A stretch of 64,000 nucleotides of DNA, taken from contig JAPLNL010000101.1 in assembly GCA_026692905.1 (NCBI GenBank), positions 19,788 to 83,787 on the forward strand, in the 5' to 3' direction. Positions 43,119-52,977 of this stretch are shown in pieces. The position numbers were made by a program, and so were the translations under genes. This stretch comes from Planctomycetota bacterium (lineage in GTDB: Bacteria > Planctomycetota > Planctomycetia > Pirellulales > Pirellulaceae). The notes under the pieces were generated by a model. It had not been told where the DNA came from and did not search any database. It saw nothing but the letters and a program-made list of their open reading frames with translations. The first letter of the stretch is position 1. Every line of letters begins with the position of its first letter.

Positions 43119-44915
43119 TTAGTCTTTGTCGGAGCGTAGCACGGACACGAAGGCTTTCTGCGGGATATTGACGCTGCCGAATTGTTTCATTTTGGCTTTA
43201 CCCTTTTTCTGCTTCTCGAGCAGCTTGTTTTTGCGGGTCACATCGCCACCGTAGAGCTTGGCGGTAACGTCTTTCCGGAACGGTTGGATGGTCGATCGGG
43301 CGATGATTTCTCCGCCGATTGCACCTTGAATGGGGATTTTGAACTGATGGCGAGGAATCGCTTCGGCCAATTGTTCGCAATAGTGAAGAGCTCGTGTTCG
43401 AGATTTGTCGCGATGGACAAGATACGAGAGAGCGTCGATAGGTTCTTTGTTGACCAGGATATCAACCTTCACCACGTCGGTCTTGCGGTATTCGATCGGT
43501 TCGTAATCAAAGGAGCCGTAGCCTCGGGTGAGCATCTTGAGTTTTCCGTAGAAGTCAAAGAGGACTTCACCGAGCGGCATTTCACTTTTGACTTCGACCC
43601 GGCCTGCCGACAAATAGTTCATGGTCTGACTGTCCGAGCGATGCTCGCGGCATAGCTCCATCACTGGACCGACGTACTCCTCAGGGATGAGGATCGATGC
43701 CTTGATGTAGGGTTCGGTTGTCGACTCGATCGACATTGGGTCGGGCCAGTAGCTCGGATTATCGACGTCGATCGTCGTACCGTTCTTCAGTTCCAATTTG
43801 TACTTCACCGATGGAGCCGAAATAACAAGGCCCAGGTCGAACTCCCGTTGCAATCGTTCTTGAATGACGTCCAAGTGGAGAAGTCCGAGGAAGCCGCAGC
43901 GAAATCCGAAGCCCAAGGCCGCCGAACTGTCTTTCTCAAAGGTCAGCGCCGCATCATTGATCGCTAGTTTTTCGAGGGCTTTCGTCAAGTCCTGGTATTC
44001 GTCGGTGCTCATCGGGTAGATGGATGAGAACACAACTTGCTTGGCTTTCTTGTAGCCTGGAATAGGATCGGTAGCTTGTCGATGGAGATGAGTCAGTGTA
44101 TCGCCAATTTCGATATCTTGAACGCTTTTGACCCCTGCAACAACGTAGCCAACCTCACCGACGCTCAATTGTTTTTTCGGAGTGAGCTTAAGTTGGTTGT
44201 AGCCAAGTTCGTCAACTTTGTAATCGCGACCGGCGTGCATAAAGTGGATGGTCTCGCCCGTTTTGAGTGTTCCTTCCACCACGCGGATTTGGAGAATGAC
44301 ACCTCGGTATGTATCGAAGTGAGCATCGAAGACTAGAGCCTTTAAGGGTGCGTCGGGATCTCCTTTGGGGCACGGGAGTTTCGCAACGATACCCTCAAGG
44401 ACGTCGGTGATTCCGACGCCGGTCTTGGCTGAAACCGGGATCGCCTCGAATGGATCGAGTCCCAGGTCCGCGTCGATTTCTTCGCGGACTTTTTCGACGT
44501 TGGCCGCGGGGAGGTCGATCTTGTTGATTACGGGCAGCAACGCGAGGTTGTACTCCAACGCCAGGTAGAGGTTTGCAACCGTTTGAGCTTCGACACCTTG
44601 GGAAGCATCAACGACGATCAAGGCTCCGTCGCAAGCCATGAGAGACCGGCGAACTTCGTGCGAGAAATCGACGTGGCCTGGCGTATCGATCAAATTCAGC
44701 AGGTAGTCTTGGCCGTCAGCAGCTCGATAGGAAAGTGAAATGGAATTGCTCTTAATCGTGATTCCGCGTTCTCGCTCGATATCCATCGAATCCAGGATTT
44801 GGTCGTGGAATTCGCGTTGAGTCACACCTCCACACGCTTGGATCAATCGATCAGCCAACGTCGATTTGCCGTGATCGATATGGGCGATAATGCAAAAGTT
44901 CCGAATGTGTTTCAT
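43119..44915 (-). CDS. lepA: Elongation factor 4 (LepA)
   Basis: LepA is a ribosome-dependent GTPase that assists translation initiation and ribosome function under stress. The 598-residue protein has the G-motifs AHIDHGKSTLADRL, RGITIKS, DTPGHVDF and NKIDLP. It ends with the LepA-specific C-terminal domain (GGDVTRKNKLLEKQKKGKAK, followed by FGSVNIPQKAFVSVLR). The usual second tRNA-anticodon-like part of EF-G is absent, as expected. It diverges from yebC with about 300 bases between. Confidence 0.97.
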   Translation of the reverse strand: MKHIRNFCIIAHIDHGKSTLADRLIQACGGVTQREFHDQILDSMDIERERGITIKSNSISLSYRAADGQDYLLNLIDTPGHVDFSHEVRRSLMACDGALIVVDASQGVEAQTVANLYLALEYNLALLPVINKIDLPAANVEKVREEIDADLGLDPFEAIPVSAKTGVGITDVLEGIVAKLPCPKGDPDAPLKALVFDAHFDTYRGVILQIRVVEGTLKTGETIHFMHAGRDYKVDELGYNQLKLTPKKQLSVGEVGYVVAGVKSVQDIEIGDTLTHLHRQATDPIPGYKKAKQVVFSSIYPMSTDEYQDLTKALEKLAINDAALTFEKDSSAALGFGFRCGFLGLLHLDVIQERLQREFDLGLVISAPSVKYKLELKNGTTIDVDNPSYWPDPMSIESTTEPYIKASILIPEEYVGPVMELCREHRSDSQTMNYLSAGRVEVKSEMPLGEVLFDFYGKLKMLTRGYGSFDYEPIEYRKTDVVKVDILVNKEPIDALSYLVHRDKSRTRALHYCEQLAEAIPRHQFKIPIQGAIGGEIIARSTIQPFRKDVTAKLYGGDVTRKNKLLEKQKKGKAKMKQFGSVNIPQKAFVSVLRSDKD

Positions 44916-45212
44916 ATCTTCGCGTTCGAAATAGGGTGGATTTGGCTATTGCCAGCTTGGTGATCAATACGACCTTAGTCCTCGTTTTATCGTCAGCCGA
45001 ACAAGCACTCGTTACCATTGGTGTACGTGTGCGGCTGTGGTTGAAACGAGATCCCTTGTTACGGAGATTCGCTGATCGGAATTGAAAATACGATCATAGA
45101 GCAAGATTCGCGCATGCAACAGTCGATCGGAAACCTATGGCATCCTTTCCTGTCTCGGTTAGAATCCTTTTCCGACCAAAATCTCTAAGCACTCTGTACT
45201 GAGAAAATCGCA

Positions 45213-45935
45213 ATGGGTAGAAGTTTCGAAGTTCGCAAGGCGTCCATGGCCAAAACGGCTGGCCAAAAGACCAAAGTCTATTCCAAGTATGGCAAGATGC
45301 TGTATGTACTTGCCAAAAACACGGGAGCAGATCCCTCTGTAAACCCGACCTTGCGAAGTTTGATCGAAAAGGCGAAGCGAGAACAAGTACCGGCGCACGT
45401 TATTGAAAAAGCACTGGAAAAAGCGGCTGGAGGAAGTGGCGAGGACTTTGTTCACGCTCGCTACGAAGGGTTTGGACCAGGCGGTTGCTCGGTCATAATC
45501 GATTGTTTGACGGACAACAACAATCGGACAATTACGGACGTCCGAAACTGCTTTACCAAAACGAACTCCAAAATGGGAGCTCAAGGCTCGGTATCCCACT
45601 TGTTTGATCATTTGGCTGTCTTTTCATTCAAACGGGACAGTGGCGACGAAGTCCTGGAGGCGATGTTGACAGCGGAAGTCGACGTGACGGACGTTGAATG
45701 CGAGAAGGGGCAGGTGACGTTGTTCGCTCCGGCGACCGAGTTTTTCAAGGCAAAAAACGCGTTGATGGAAGCATTGCCGGGTGTTGAACTAGAGGTTGAG
45801 GAAATTACCTTTGTCCCGCAGACTTCTGCGGACATCAGTCCTGAAGATTTGCCGGTATTCGAAAAATTCATGACCATGCTTAATGATTGCGATGACGTTC
45901 AGGACATTTATCACAACGCGGTCCTGCCCAGCTAA
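45213..45935 (+). CDS. yebC: YebC/TACO1 family protein
   Basis: YebC-family proteins act in translation (relief of stalling at proline runs in recent work) and some as regulators. The 240-residue protein carries [91 protein letters not shown] and a C-terminal helix [20 protein letters not shown]. Length and motifs match the family. Start at 45213 is the first ATG; the N-terminus [19 protein letters not shown] resembles the usual MSGHSKWAxIK. It sits opposite lepA. Confidence 0.95.
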   Translation: MGRSFEVRKASMAKTAGQKTKVYSKYGKMLYVLAKNTGADPSVNPTLRSLIEKAKREQVPAHVIEKALEKAAGGSGEDFVHARYEGFGPGGCSVIIDCLTDNNNRTITDVRNCFTKTNSKMGAQGSVSHLFDHLAVFSFKRDSGDEVLEAMLTAEVDVTDVECEKGQVTLFAPATEFFKAKNALMEALPGVELEVEEITFVPQTSADISPEDLPVFEKFMTMLNDCDDVQDIYHNAVLPS

Positions 45936-46035
45936 TTTGCAAATAGTTCTCCACGAAACTGGCTTTTGGGGGCTTTGGTCGGCATTAATGCTCAGATACA
46001 ATTTGGCGTTGACTCCTTCCAGTCCTTATATAGCG

Positions 46036-47199
46036 ATGCAAATCATGAAGAGCCTCCATTCATTTCGTTTCCATCCCATTCCTGTTTGTATTGCGTGGTG
46101 TGTAGCCATCGCATCTTTCCTCTTTTCGTGCGGCAACGCATTCACCAACGAAGTCAAAATGAAGATTGAATCCGCACCTTATGGCAAAGCGACCGACGGC
46201 CAGAGTGTCACTCTTTACACGTTGACCAACGCCAACGGAAACACCGTTCAAATGATTGATTACGGTGCGATCGTGGTGTCGATCAATGTTCCGGATCGAA
46301 GTGGGAAAAGGACCAACGTAACCGCTGGCTTTTCCTCAATCGACGGCTACTTGAAGCGTCATCCCTATTTCGGAGCAACGGTCGGTCGGTTTTGCAATCG
46401 CATCGCAAAGGGTAGCTTCTCGCTAGATGGAAAATCGTATTCTTTGGCGGTAAACAACGGTCCGAACCATCTTCACGGCGGACTTGTTGGTTTCGACAAG
46501 CTAATTTGGAAAGCAGCCGAAGTGAAGACGGATACGAGCGTTGGACTGAAGTTCTCTTTGGTGAGTCCGGATGGACAAGAGGGATACCCTGGCAAGTTAA
46601 CGGTTTCGGCCGAATACCTGTGGGATAATGACAACAAGTTGTCCATCAAATTTAATGCCAGCACGGACAAGGCAACCCACGTCAATCTTACCAATCATGC
46701 TTATTTCAACCTATCCGGTGCCAACAGTGGTACTGTTTATCAGCATGAGTTGACTCTCCCTTGCAGCAAATATTTGCAGGTAAATGCGGACATGATCCCT
46801 TTGGGACAGCTATCGAATGTGGCGAACACACCGCTTGATTTCACGGCAAAACACAAGATTGGCGAGCGGATTGCTGATCTAAAGGAGACAAATGGATACG
46901 ACCATTGTTTCGTGGTGGACGGTGCACCAGGAAAGCTCCGGCCTGCGGCCAGTGTCGTTGACCCGGCAAGCGGCCGAACCATGGAGGTGATGACGACCCA
47001 GCCAGGGATACAATTGTATTCAGGCAATTTCTTGGATGGCACTGCCGACAATGCAGGCTTCAAGCGACATGAAGCGTTTTGCTTGGAAACACAGCACTTC
47101 CCTGATACTCCAAATCAACCTTCGTTTCCAACAACCTTATTGAAGCCGGGGCAAGCGTTTGAGGAAACCACAACCTACAAGTTTGGGGTGACGAAGTAG
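46036..47199 (+). CDS. galM: Secreted aldose 1-epimerase (GalM)
   Basis: GalM interconverts alpha and beta anomers of hexoses. From the ATG at 46036 (or 46045) the protein has 387 residues with a signal peptide (FHPIPVCIAWCVAIASFLFS), so it would act in the periplasm. The catalytic pieces are present: His in NGPNHLHGGLVGFDK, His in THVNLTNHAYFNLSG, and Glu in EAFCLETQHFPDTPNQP. GATVGRFCNRIAKGSFSLDG is the family's substrate loop. The frame continues upstream for 50 codons over the yebC end but that part has no similarity. Confidence 0.93.
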   Translation: MQIMKSLHSFRFHPIPVCIAWCVAIASFLFSCGNAFTNEVKMKIESAPYGKATDGQSVTLYTLTNANGNTVQMIDYGAIVVSINVPDRSGKRTNVTAGFSSIDGYLKRHPYFGATVGRFCNRIAKGSFSLDGKSYSLAVNNGPNHLHGGLVGFDKLIWKAAEVKTDTSVGLKFSLVSPDGQEGYPGKLTVSAEYLWDNDNKLSIKFNASTDKATHVNLTNHAYFNLSGANSGTVYQHELTLPCSKYLQVNADMIPLGQLSNVANTPLDFTAKHKIGERIADLKETNGYDHCFVVDGAPGKLRPAASVVDPASGRTMEVMTTQPGIQLYSGNFLDGTADNAGFKRHEAFCLETQHFPDTPNQPSFPTTLLKPGQAFEETTTYKFGVTK

Positions 47200-47361
47200 C
47201 AATGAAATTTCGCGAATATCTTGCGGAAACTGTGTACTCACGTCGCGTGTTTGGATAGATTAATACACTACACACACTCGCAGGTTTTCGACAGTTCCCT
47301 GGAAGACGCACTTTTCGGGAACTCCTTTCTTTCGTTGTACCGAAAACGATGAGTTGGTCCT

Positions 47362-50310
47362 ATGACTCGTTCCAAACCGCAAAAATCGAACCCAAACGCC
47401 ACCCAAAAATTGCGTTCGAGACAGCTCCGTTTTGATATTTTGGAAGACAGACGGTTACTCGCTGGCATCGATGTTTTCGTGTTCGATGACACCGATGGTT
47501 CTAGGTCTTTCAATCTTTCGAAGGATGGCTCACTGTCTGACCGGGCGGTGTACATTGACATTAACAATGATGGCAAGCTGAACGGTTCTGAACCGTGGAC
47601 CACCAGCGATAGCGCGGGCCATGCCAGATTCTCCAATCTTGAGCCGGGCAGTTACTCGGTGCGCATGGTTGGCACCAACAGGTCCATCGTTCAAACCTTC
47701 CCGACTCGCTCGGCCGACCAAGGCAGCTTGTCAGACTTAGCCGCTGTAAGCAAGGTTCTTCAAGTCGAAGCGGATGGTACCGTTTGGGGGATTTCCGGAA
47801 ATGCGCTGTCGAGAATTGACGTTGGGCAAAACAAAATAAGTCAATCGATCTCGTTTGATTCCGCCATAATCGTGGACGCTGCCCTCATCCGATCAGCAAA
47901 CGGTGACTTAAACGGGTTTGCATTGACGCAAAACAGAGATCAGTCGCAATCGCTTTGGAAAGTTTCGACGGAAGGAACCGGCGCCAAGCAACTTACTGGT
48001 GTCGATGTGTCCTTGACGACTCAGCTTGTGGCGGTAGACAACAGAGTACTAGCGGTGAGTGGAGGAAGCTCAAAAGAAGTTTCTCTCGTTGACATGGAAA
48101 CGCCAAGTCTTGTTATTTTCAAGGATATTGGACTCGCAGGTCTCGCTGCAAACGCAACCCTTTCTTCTTGCGGCAAGAGCAGTTTTTTAGTGTCTGAGTC
48201 GGGTGCTGGCTCCAACCGATTGTCGCTGTACGGACTAAATGGAAACGACAACCAACTGATAGGGCGACGCTCGTTTGCGTCGAACATACTATCCGCAAAC
48301 CTTTCGAGCGATGGTGCTTTCATTGCGGTATCTACCGTTGATGATTTCTGGATTCTGAGTCCAGATATTGGTTTACCAACGAAAGCAATCTTGCCTGACG
48401 TTGTTGGTCCTATGGTGTTCGATCCTTTGAGAAGCTTGTTGTACGCAGGGTCAAAGACATCTCCGTCAAACCTTACTGCTTGGAGCACAACGAATTGGCT
48501 TGAGCACCATTCGATTTTGATTGCGAATGGGGGGGCAATGACCGATGCGCGATTGCAGTTGGATAGTACAGGTTCGCAATTGTACTTATCACAAAATGGT
48601 ACGATTTACACTCAAGGTGTTGCCCTTGCAGCCGCTGCGATTGCTACGGTTTCGGGAAGCCAAGTAACTCAATTGGAGATTGGGCTACGTTCTATTGGTA
48701 GCAATCGAAAGCCAGTGCTGAATGGATTGGACTCTAGTGCAGTCGACGAAGACGGCAACCTAAACTTGGATCCAACTAGAATACGATCTAACGCGTCGGA
48801 TCCAGACGGAGATTCTTTGGTTTTCTTGGTGCGAGAGAACCCTGCGTATGGTCTGCTCAGCATGAATCAAGACGCTACGGGAACCTACACACCGTTTGCG
48901 AATGCGAATGGGAAAGACTATATCTCCATCCAGGCATATGATGGTCGTGATTGGTCGGCGACACGAGTGATGCCGATTCTTATCAATCCGGTAAACGATG
49001 CTCCGTCAGGCATTGCATTTTCGGTTGACTCGATTTCCGAAAACCCAACCTTCCAAACGGCTTTGGCAACGATTCAGACAATGGATCCTGACTCGGATGC
49101 GAACTACCAGTACCAGGTAGACGATTCGAGATTTAGCGTAGCAGATGGGGTGCTTCGACTTGTTCAAGGCACGATTAATTTTGAAGACGAACCAATCCTT
49201 GTTTTGGCCATCACGGGTGTCGATCGACAGCACCCCAACGATTCGATTTCTCGCAAGATCACCTTGAGCATTCGCGATGTTAACGAAGTTCCCACTGGAG
49301 TATCGACGCCAACCAATTTGAGCCAGCCCGAACTGACCAAGAACTTGGTTTTAGGACGAGTCTTTGCAATTGACCAAGACAGGAACGACCAATATACCTG
49401 GGCGGTAAGTGACCCACGGTTTGAAGTTGTCAATGGCATGCTCAAGCTATCAGAAGGTAGCATGCTGGATTTTGAGAGTGAGTCTTCGATTCGACTCGTT
49501 ATTCGAGGAACGGATAGCCAGGGTCAGTATTCGATCGAAAAAACCATAACGGTTTCGGTAACCGATCAAGACGATGACCCGACAGGAATCACGTTTGTCG
49601 GCACAACCAGGATTCAAGAAAATGAACATGGCAAAGCCCTAGGAAATGCAATAGTTTCCGATCCTGACAAAGGTGAGGCGTACTCCTTTAGCGTGAATGA
49701 CAATCGATTTGAAGTAGTTCGAGGTGTTCTCCGATTGAAGCCAGGAACTGGTGTGGGGTACAACGAGCCAGGTTACCTCGACTTGATGATCACGGCCACG
49801 TCGCTTCGGAGCGGGGTTCGAATTAGTCAAAGTCTTCGCGTCGATGTTTTAAAGGACCCTACGCCTCACCACAACGATGCAAACCCATATGATGTGGATG
49901 GCGATGGCGTATTGACGCCGCTGGATCCACTCGTCGTCATCAATCATATAAACGACAACGGAATAGGGCCAATCGAAGAGCCAGGTGAAGGCGAAGGAGC
50001 CTTGCCTGATTTGGATGTTGACGGAGACGGCGAAGTAACTCCTTTGGATATCCTCATCCTCATCAACAAACTGAATCAACAAAACGAAGATGATGAAGAG
50101 TCGGGAACTGGCGAAGGGGCAGAAGGGGAAGCGGATCAGTTTGTCGTTCAGGAACCGCTCGTTCAGGTACCGCTCGTTCAGGTACCGCTCGTTCAGGTAC
50201 CTGTTGTGCAATCGCCTGTGGCACCGCCTAGTCTTTTCGATGCATCCCTTGCAAGTTATTTGTCCGACCTGTTCAATGAAGTAGGACCACTTAAATTACG
50301 TCGCCGATAG
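47362..50310 (+). CDS. Large secreted multi-domain protein with LEPR-XLL-like start and dockerin repeats
   Basis: The 982-residue protein begins with a basic stretch and then LRFDILEDRRLLAG, a variant of the planctomycete LEPR-XLL export motif (E-D-R-R-L-L). Next is an SdrD/CNA-B-like domain (SDRAVYIDINNDGKLNGSEP, GHARFSNLEPGSYSVRMVGT; about 50-110). A long beta-propeller-like region follows (about 115-440), then several cadherin-like modules (VDEDGNLNLDPTRIRSNASD, SDPDGDS; 450-830). Two dockerin-type calcium repeats lie at 835-915 (DVDGDGVLTPLDPLVVINH and DVDGDGEVTPLDILILINKL). The C-terminus has VQVPL repeats. It is probably a cell-surface or matrix protein. No cohesin is visible in the window. 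Confidence 0.85.
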   Translation: MTRSKPQKSNPNATQKLRSRQLRFDILEDRRLLAGIDVFVFDDTDGSRSFNLSKDGSLSDRAVYIDINNDGKLNGSEPWTTSDSAGHARFSNLEPGSYSVRMVGTNRSIVQTFPTRSADQGSLSDLAAVSKVLQVEADGTVWGISGNALSRIDVGQNKISQSISFDSAIIVDAALIRSANGDLNGFALTQNRDQSQSLWKVSTEGTGAKQLTGVDVSLTTQLVAVDNRVLAVSGGSSKEVSLVDMETPSLVIFKDIGLAGLAANATLSSCGKSSFLVSESGAGSNRLSLYGLNGNDNQLIGRRSFASNILSANLSSDGAFIAVSTVDDFWILSPDIGLPTKAILPDVVGPMVFDPLRSLLYAGSKTSPSNLTAWSTTNWLEHHSILIANGGAMTDARLQLDSTGSQLYLSQNGTIYTQGVALAAAAIATVSGSQVTQLEIGLRSIGSNRKPVLNGLDSSAVDEDGNLNLDPTRIRSNASDPDGDSLVFLVRENPAYGLLSMNQDATGTYTPFANANGKDYISIQAYDGRDWSATRVMPILINPVNDAPSGIAFSVDSISENPTFQTALATIQTMDPDSDANYQYQVDDSRFSVADGVLRLVQGTINFEDEPILVLAITGVDRQHPNDSISRKITLSIRDVNEVPTGVSTPTNLSQPELTKNLVLGRVFAIDQDRNDQYTWAVSDPRFEVVNGMLKLSEGSMLDFESESSIRLVIRGTDSQGQYSIEKTITVSVTDQDDDPTGITFVGTTRIQENEHGKALGNAIVSDPDKGEAYSFSVNDNRFEVVRGVLRLKPGTGVGYNEPGYLDLMITATSLRSGVRISQSLRVDVLKDPTPHHNDANPYDVDGDGVLTPLDPLVVINHINDNGIGPIEEPGEGEGALPDLDVDGDGEVTPLDILILINKLNQQNEDDEESGTGEGAEGEADQFVVQEPLVQVPLVQVPLVQVPVVQSPVAPPSLFDASLASYLSDLFNEVGPLKLRRR
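50146..50205 (+). repeat. Four 15-bp tandem repeats inside the dockerin gene
   Basis: Units GTTCAGGAACCGCTC, GTTCAGGTACCGCTC twice, and GTTCAGGTACCTGTT run from 50146 to 50205 and encode VQ(E/V)PL repeats near the C-terminus. Such in-frame units can vary in number between strains. Confidence 0.9.
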
Positions 50311-50357
50311 CGATTTTTTTCGAATACGATTCGCATTCGAAGGACGCCGATTGAAGA

Positions 50358-51371
50358 TTACCGTCGTGGAGCGGGATTGTTTCTTTCGACAATCTGTGCC
50401 GTGCTGCTTCCTGGCAATTGTTCTTGTGTTGTGAATTCAGCCCAGATAGGCAAATGGTCCGAAATACGAAGTGCTTCATCGACCTTGATGCCGAACATAT
50501 CGCACACATCGAGGACGCCACTTCGACCGGTGTATTCGTTTGTAAGACCACGATCGAATATCATATTGTCATAGATACTTTTGCGAATCGTGTTGGTGGC
50601 TTCGCTGTCGATGATCCAATAGATGCCTGGAATTTGTGCTAAAGGGCCAAATTGCTTTGGACCGGCATTTAGATCCCCCAACAAAATCACGTCATCTTCG
50701 TGAGCGGAGAGATATTCAAACTCTCGAATCCCTTTCAAGACGGTATGCATTACAGGCAACTCCGTTTTCACTTCGTCGGGATCGGTATGGATATTCACTA
50801 AGGAAAAAGAGAATGGTCGAATGCCTTGCGGGACGCGTGTGACAAACCGAGCAACAAGCGGCTCACGGTGCAATAGGTCGGCGTTGTCCTCAATGGTGTA
50901 GATCGCATCAGGACTTGAGACAACGCTCGCCGTGTCGTAGATAAATGCGTACTGCTCTTTGGACGCCGTGCGTCCAAGTCGAGGGCCGAGCAAGTAATCG
51001 TAATTAGCACCGTTTGAGTTGATAAGCTTTATGAGTCTTGGAATCGTCGTTTGGTCTTCAGCTCGGACTTCTTGGACTGCAACGACATCGAATTGACGAA
51101 TGATCGCTACAATCTTTTCGATCACCCAAGGGTCCTCGAGCTTTTTCTTTCCAAAAGTTTGGATGTTAAAGCTGGAGATTAAGATGGTTTGCGGAGTGCG
51201 AACGGGCAAACCTTGCAGTCGCGTCGCCGGACTACGCGTCGATACCAATTGCCCCGACTTACTTGTGTTTTGGGCAGTGGGGTTGTTGGCAAATTCAGCG
51301 CCAGGCTCACAACCCGTGAGTCCGACGATTGCTGCTAGTGACAGCCATATGGTTATTGCATGACGATTCAT
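50358..51371 (-). CDS. Endonuclease/exonuclease/phosphatase family lipoprotein
   Basis: From the ATG at 51371 (GAGGCGAGG lies upstream) the protein has 337 residues. The leader ends with lipobox GLTGC (Cys21). The EEP (DNase I-like) fold is shown by ILISSFNIQTFGKKKLEDP, DVVAVQEVRAEDQTTIPRL with the catalytic Glu, NIHTDPDEV, VILLGDLNAGPKQFG and ALRISDHLPIWAEF with the catalytic Asp-His. It should be a membrane-anchored, exported nuclease or phosphatase; the actual substrate is unknown. It converges on the dockerin gene with 47 bases between. The open frame upstream of 51371 adds 20 charged residues ahead of the leader and is unlikely. Confidence 0.85.
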   Translation of the reverse strand: MNRHAITIWLSLAAIVGLTGCEPGAEFANNPTAQNTSKSGQLVSTRSPATRLQGLPVRTPQTILISSFNIQTFGKKKLEDPWVIEKIVAIIRQFDVVAVQEVRAEDQTTIPRLIKLINSNGANYDYLLGPRLGRTASKEQYAFIYDTASVVSSPDAIYTIEDNADLLHREPLVARFVTRVPQGIRPFSFSLVNIHTDPDEVKTELPVMHTVLKGIREFEYLSAHEDDVILLGDLNAGPKQFGPLAQIPGIYWIIDSEATNTIRKSIYDNMIFDRGLTNEYTGRSGVLDVCDMFGIKVDEALRISDHLPIWAEFTTQEQLPGSSTAQIVERNNPAPRR

Positions 51372-51474
51372 TCGCCCTCGCCTCCTTGCTCGGGTTTTAT
51401 CGTGTTCGGCTTTTGGAGATTGCGAATCCATCTGCGTCGCAATCCTTGCAACGCAATTCGACGGAGGATGCGAC

Positions 51475-51927
51475 TCAGTTAGCCAGTGCGGTTTCCAATA
51501 ATCTCTTTAATCTAGCCGGCGCTTTCTCGACGATCTTTTCCAGAATTACCCGACAATCGCGGTCGATAGGCTTCGTTTCGCCAATTGCCCAAGCGGCTCG
51601 TTCTCGAGCGGAAAGCTCGAGATTTTCGTCTTGTAAGACGCCACAAAGATCGGTGTGCAATCGGCTTCGATCGAGCGTTTCGACTGAGCCAAGTCGGCCT
51701 AGCAGAGTGCTTGACCAATACACGCGTGGAGCGAGTCCGGACTTGAGCTGCGCACAAAGGAAGGGGATTTGGGTTAGTGCTGGAGCGCCACAATTTTCCA
51801 ATAGATCGGAAACACAGCCTTGCTCCGTTTCGTCGTCACTGTCCAAAAGTGGCAATAATTGTTCTAGATTTCGCAAAGCCAACTCTGGGTTCTTTGCGTA
51901 TTCAATAAGTTGTTTGCTATCGATCAT
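51475..51927 (-). CDS. HEAT-repeat-like hypothetical protein
   Basis: From the ATG at 51927, with GGAGG six bases upstream, the protein has 150 residues. It is helical with Leu-rich pairs (PELALRNLEQLLPLLDS, CGAPALTQIPFLCAQLKSGL, LSARERAAWAIGETKP), suggesting HEAT-like repeats. I do not recognise a specific family and no partner gene is near. The upstream gap of about 270 bases leads to the carbonic anhydrase gene on the other strand. Confidence 0.65.
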   Translation of the reverse strand: MIDSKQLIEYAKNPELALRNLEQLLPLLDSDDETEQGCVSDLLENCGAPALTQIPFLCAQLKSGLAPRVYWSSTLLGRLGSVETLDRSRLHTDLCGVLQDENLELSARERAAWAIGETKPIDRDCRVILEKIVEKAPARLKRLLETALAN

Positions 51928-52135
51928 CCGTTGCCTCCAAAACGAACCCATTTGTGCGCTGTCGGCTCTAATTACAGATTTCCCCGCTTCGACACAACCT
52001 GGTTTTTGTGTTTTAGGGGGTTAGCAGCCCGAAATGCTTCACGGCGTTGCCCATCGGGGCGGGCTGAAAACTCGGAAAAACAGAACGATTTTGCAAAAGT
52101 GCATTGCCTTTCTGTCGATAATACGCTAGAAAAGA

Positions 52136-52165
52136 CGCGACATAAATGTCGCGACACTAGTCGCG
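52136..52165 (+). promoter_or_regulatory. Nested GCGAC palindromes upstream of the carbonic anhydrase gene
   Basis: CGCGACA-TAAA-TGTCGCG (52136-52153) overlaps GCGAC-ACTA-GTCGC (52151-52164). Half-site CGCGAC/GTCGCG thus occurs three times at a regular spacing. This looks like an operator for a dimeric regulator between the promoter region and the AGGAGGG ribosome site at 52187-52193. The candidate regulator is the winged-helix protein encoded at 54334-54774, but that link is inference. Confidence 0.5.
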
Positions 52166-52200
52166 TGTTACGGTGAATGGAATTTTAGGAGGGAATAGAA

Positions 52201-52950
52201 ATGCCTACACCGCAGTTTTCTGAAGTAGCGGATACGGGCGATCGCTTGGCCGGAATACAGCCGACGCTAACACGTCGAGGAATTCTGGGTGCTGGGATCG
52301 CACTTTCGCTGAACGCAACGGGAGCGGGTGGCACAAGTCCCCGTTTGGACAACGAGCTGACACCGAATTCCACCCCGGATGAGGTCCTGTCCTTTTTGTA
52401 CGCAGGAAATGAGCGGTTCGCCAAAGGAGAACCCTTGGCGAGGAACCGCAACATTGAGCGTGTTCGACAGGTAGCCAAAGAGCAAAAGCCTTTCGCTGCA
52501 TTCTTAGGCTGCGCGGACTCTCGCGTTCCAATTGAAATCCTTTTCGACCAGGGCTTTGGAGACCTCTTTGTCACGCGCATCGCTGGCAATGTGGCATCGA
52601 GCGAAAATGTCGGCAGTCTCGAGTTCGGAACTTTGGTCTTGGGCGCAAAGGTTCTCTTTGTGTTGGGGCATACAAACTGTGGAGCTGTTGCTGCAACCAT
52701 TCAAGCGAAAGAGGTGCCTGGTCTGATTAGTGGGCTTTTTCAGTATATTCGACCCGCCGCTAAAGAAGCAAAAGGGGATCTCGCGAAAGCCGTCGAATTG
52801 AATGTTCGAAATCAAGCGATAGCACTAGCGGAATCTTCGCCCGTAATCGCTCAGTTGATTCGCGAAAAACGACTTGTCATCGCGGGTGGCGTTTATGACC
52901 TCAGCACGGGGAAAGTAGTTCCGATCGATCTGACCGTCGAAAGCCATTGA
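52201..52950 (+). CDS. Beta-carbonic anhydrase with Tat-type leader
   Basis: The enzyme interconverts CO2 and bicarbonate. The 249-residue protein has a twin-Arg leader (TLTRRGILGAGIALSLN, Arg25-Arg26), so it is probably exported. Zinc ligands and active-site residues of a beta-type enzyme are present: Cys104, Asp106 and Arg108 in LGCADSRVP, His157 and Cys160 in GHTNCGAV, and the stretch FDQGFGDLFVTRIAGN. It ends with AGGVYDLSTGKVVPID, as usual. A strong AGGAGGG ribosome site lies seven bases before the ATG. sbtA starts 27 bases after its stop. Confidence 0.93.
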   Translation: MPTPQFSEVADTGDRLAGIQPTLTRRGILGAGIALSLNATGAGGTSPRLDNELTPNSTPDEVLSFLYAGNERFAKGEPLARNRNIERVRQVAKEQKPFAAFLGCADSRVPIEILFDQGFGDLFVTRIAGNVASSENVGSLEFGTLVLGAKVLFVLGHTNCGAVAATIQAKEVPGLISGLFQYIRPAAKEAKGDLAKAVELNVRNQAIALAESSPVIAQLIREKRLVIAGGVYDLSTGKVVPIDLTVESH

Positions 52951-52977
52951 CCTCTTACTTTACATCGCAGGTTGCAC

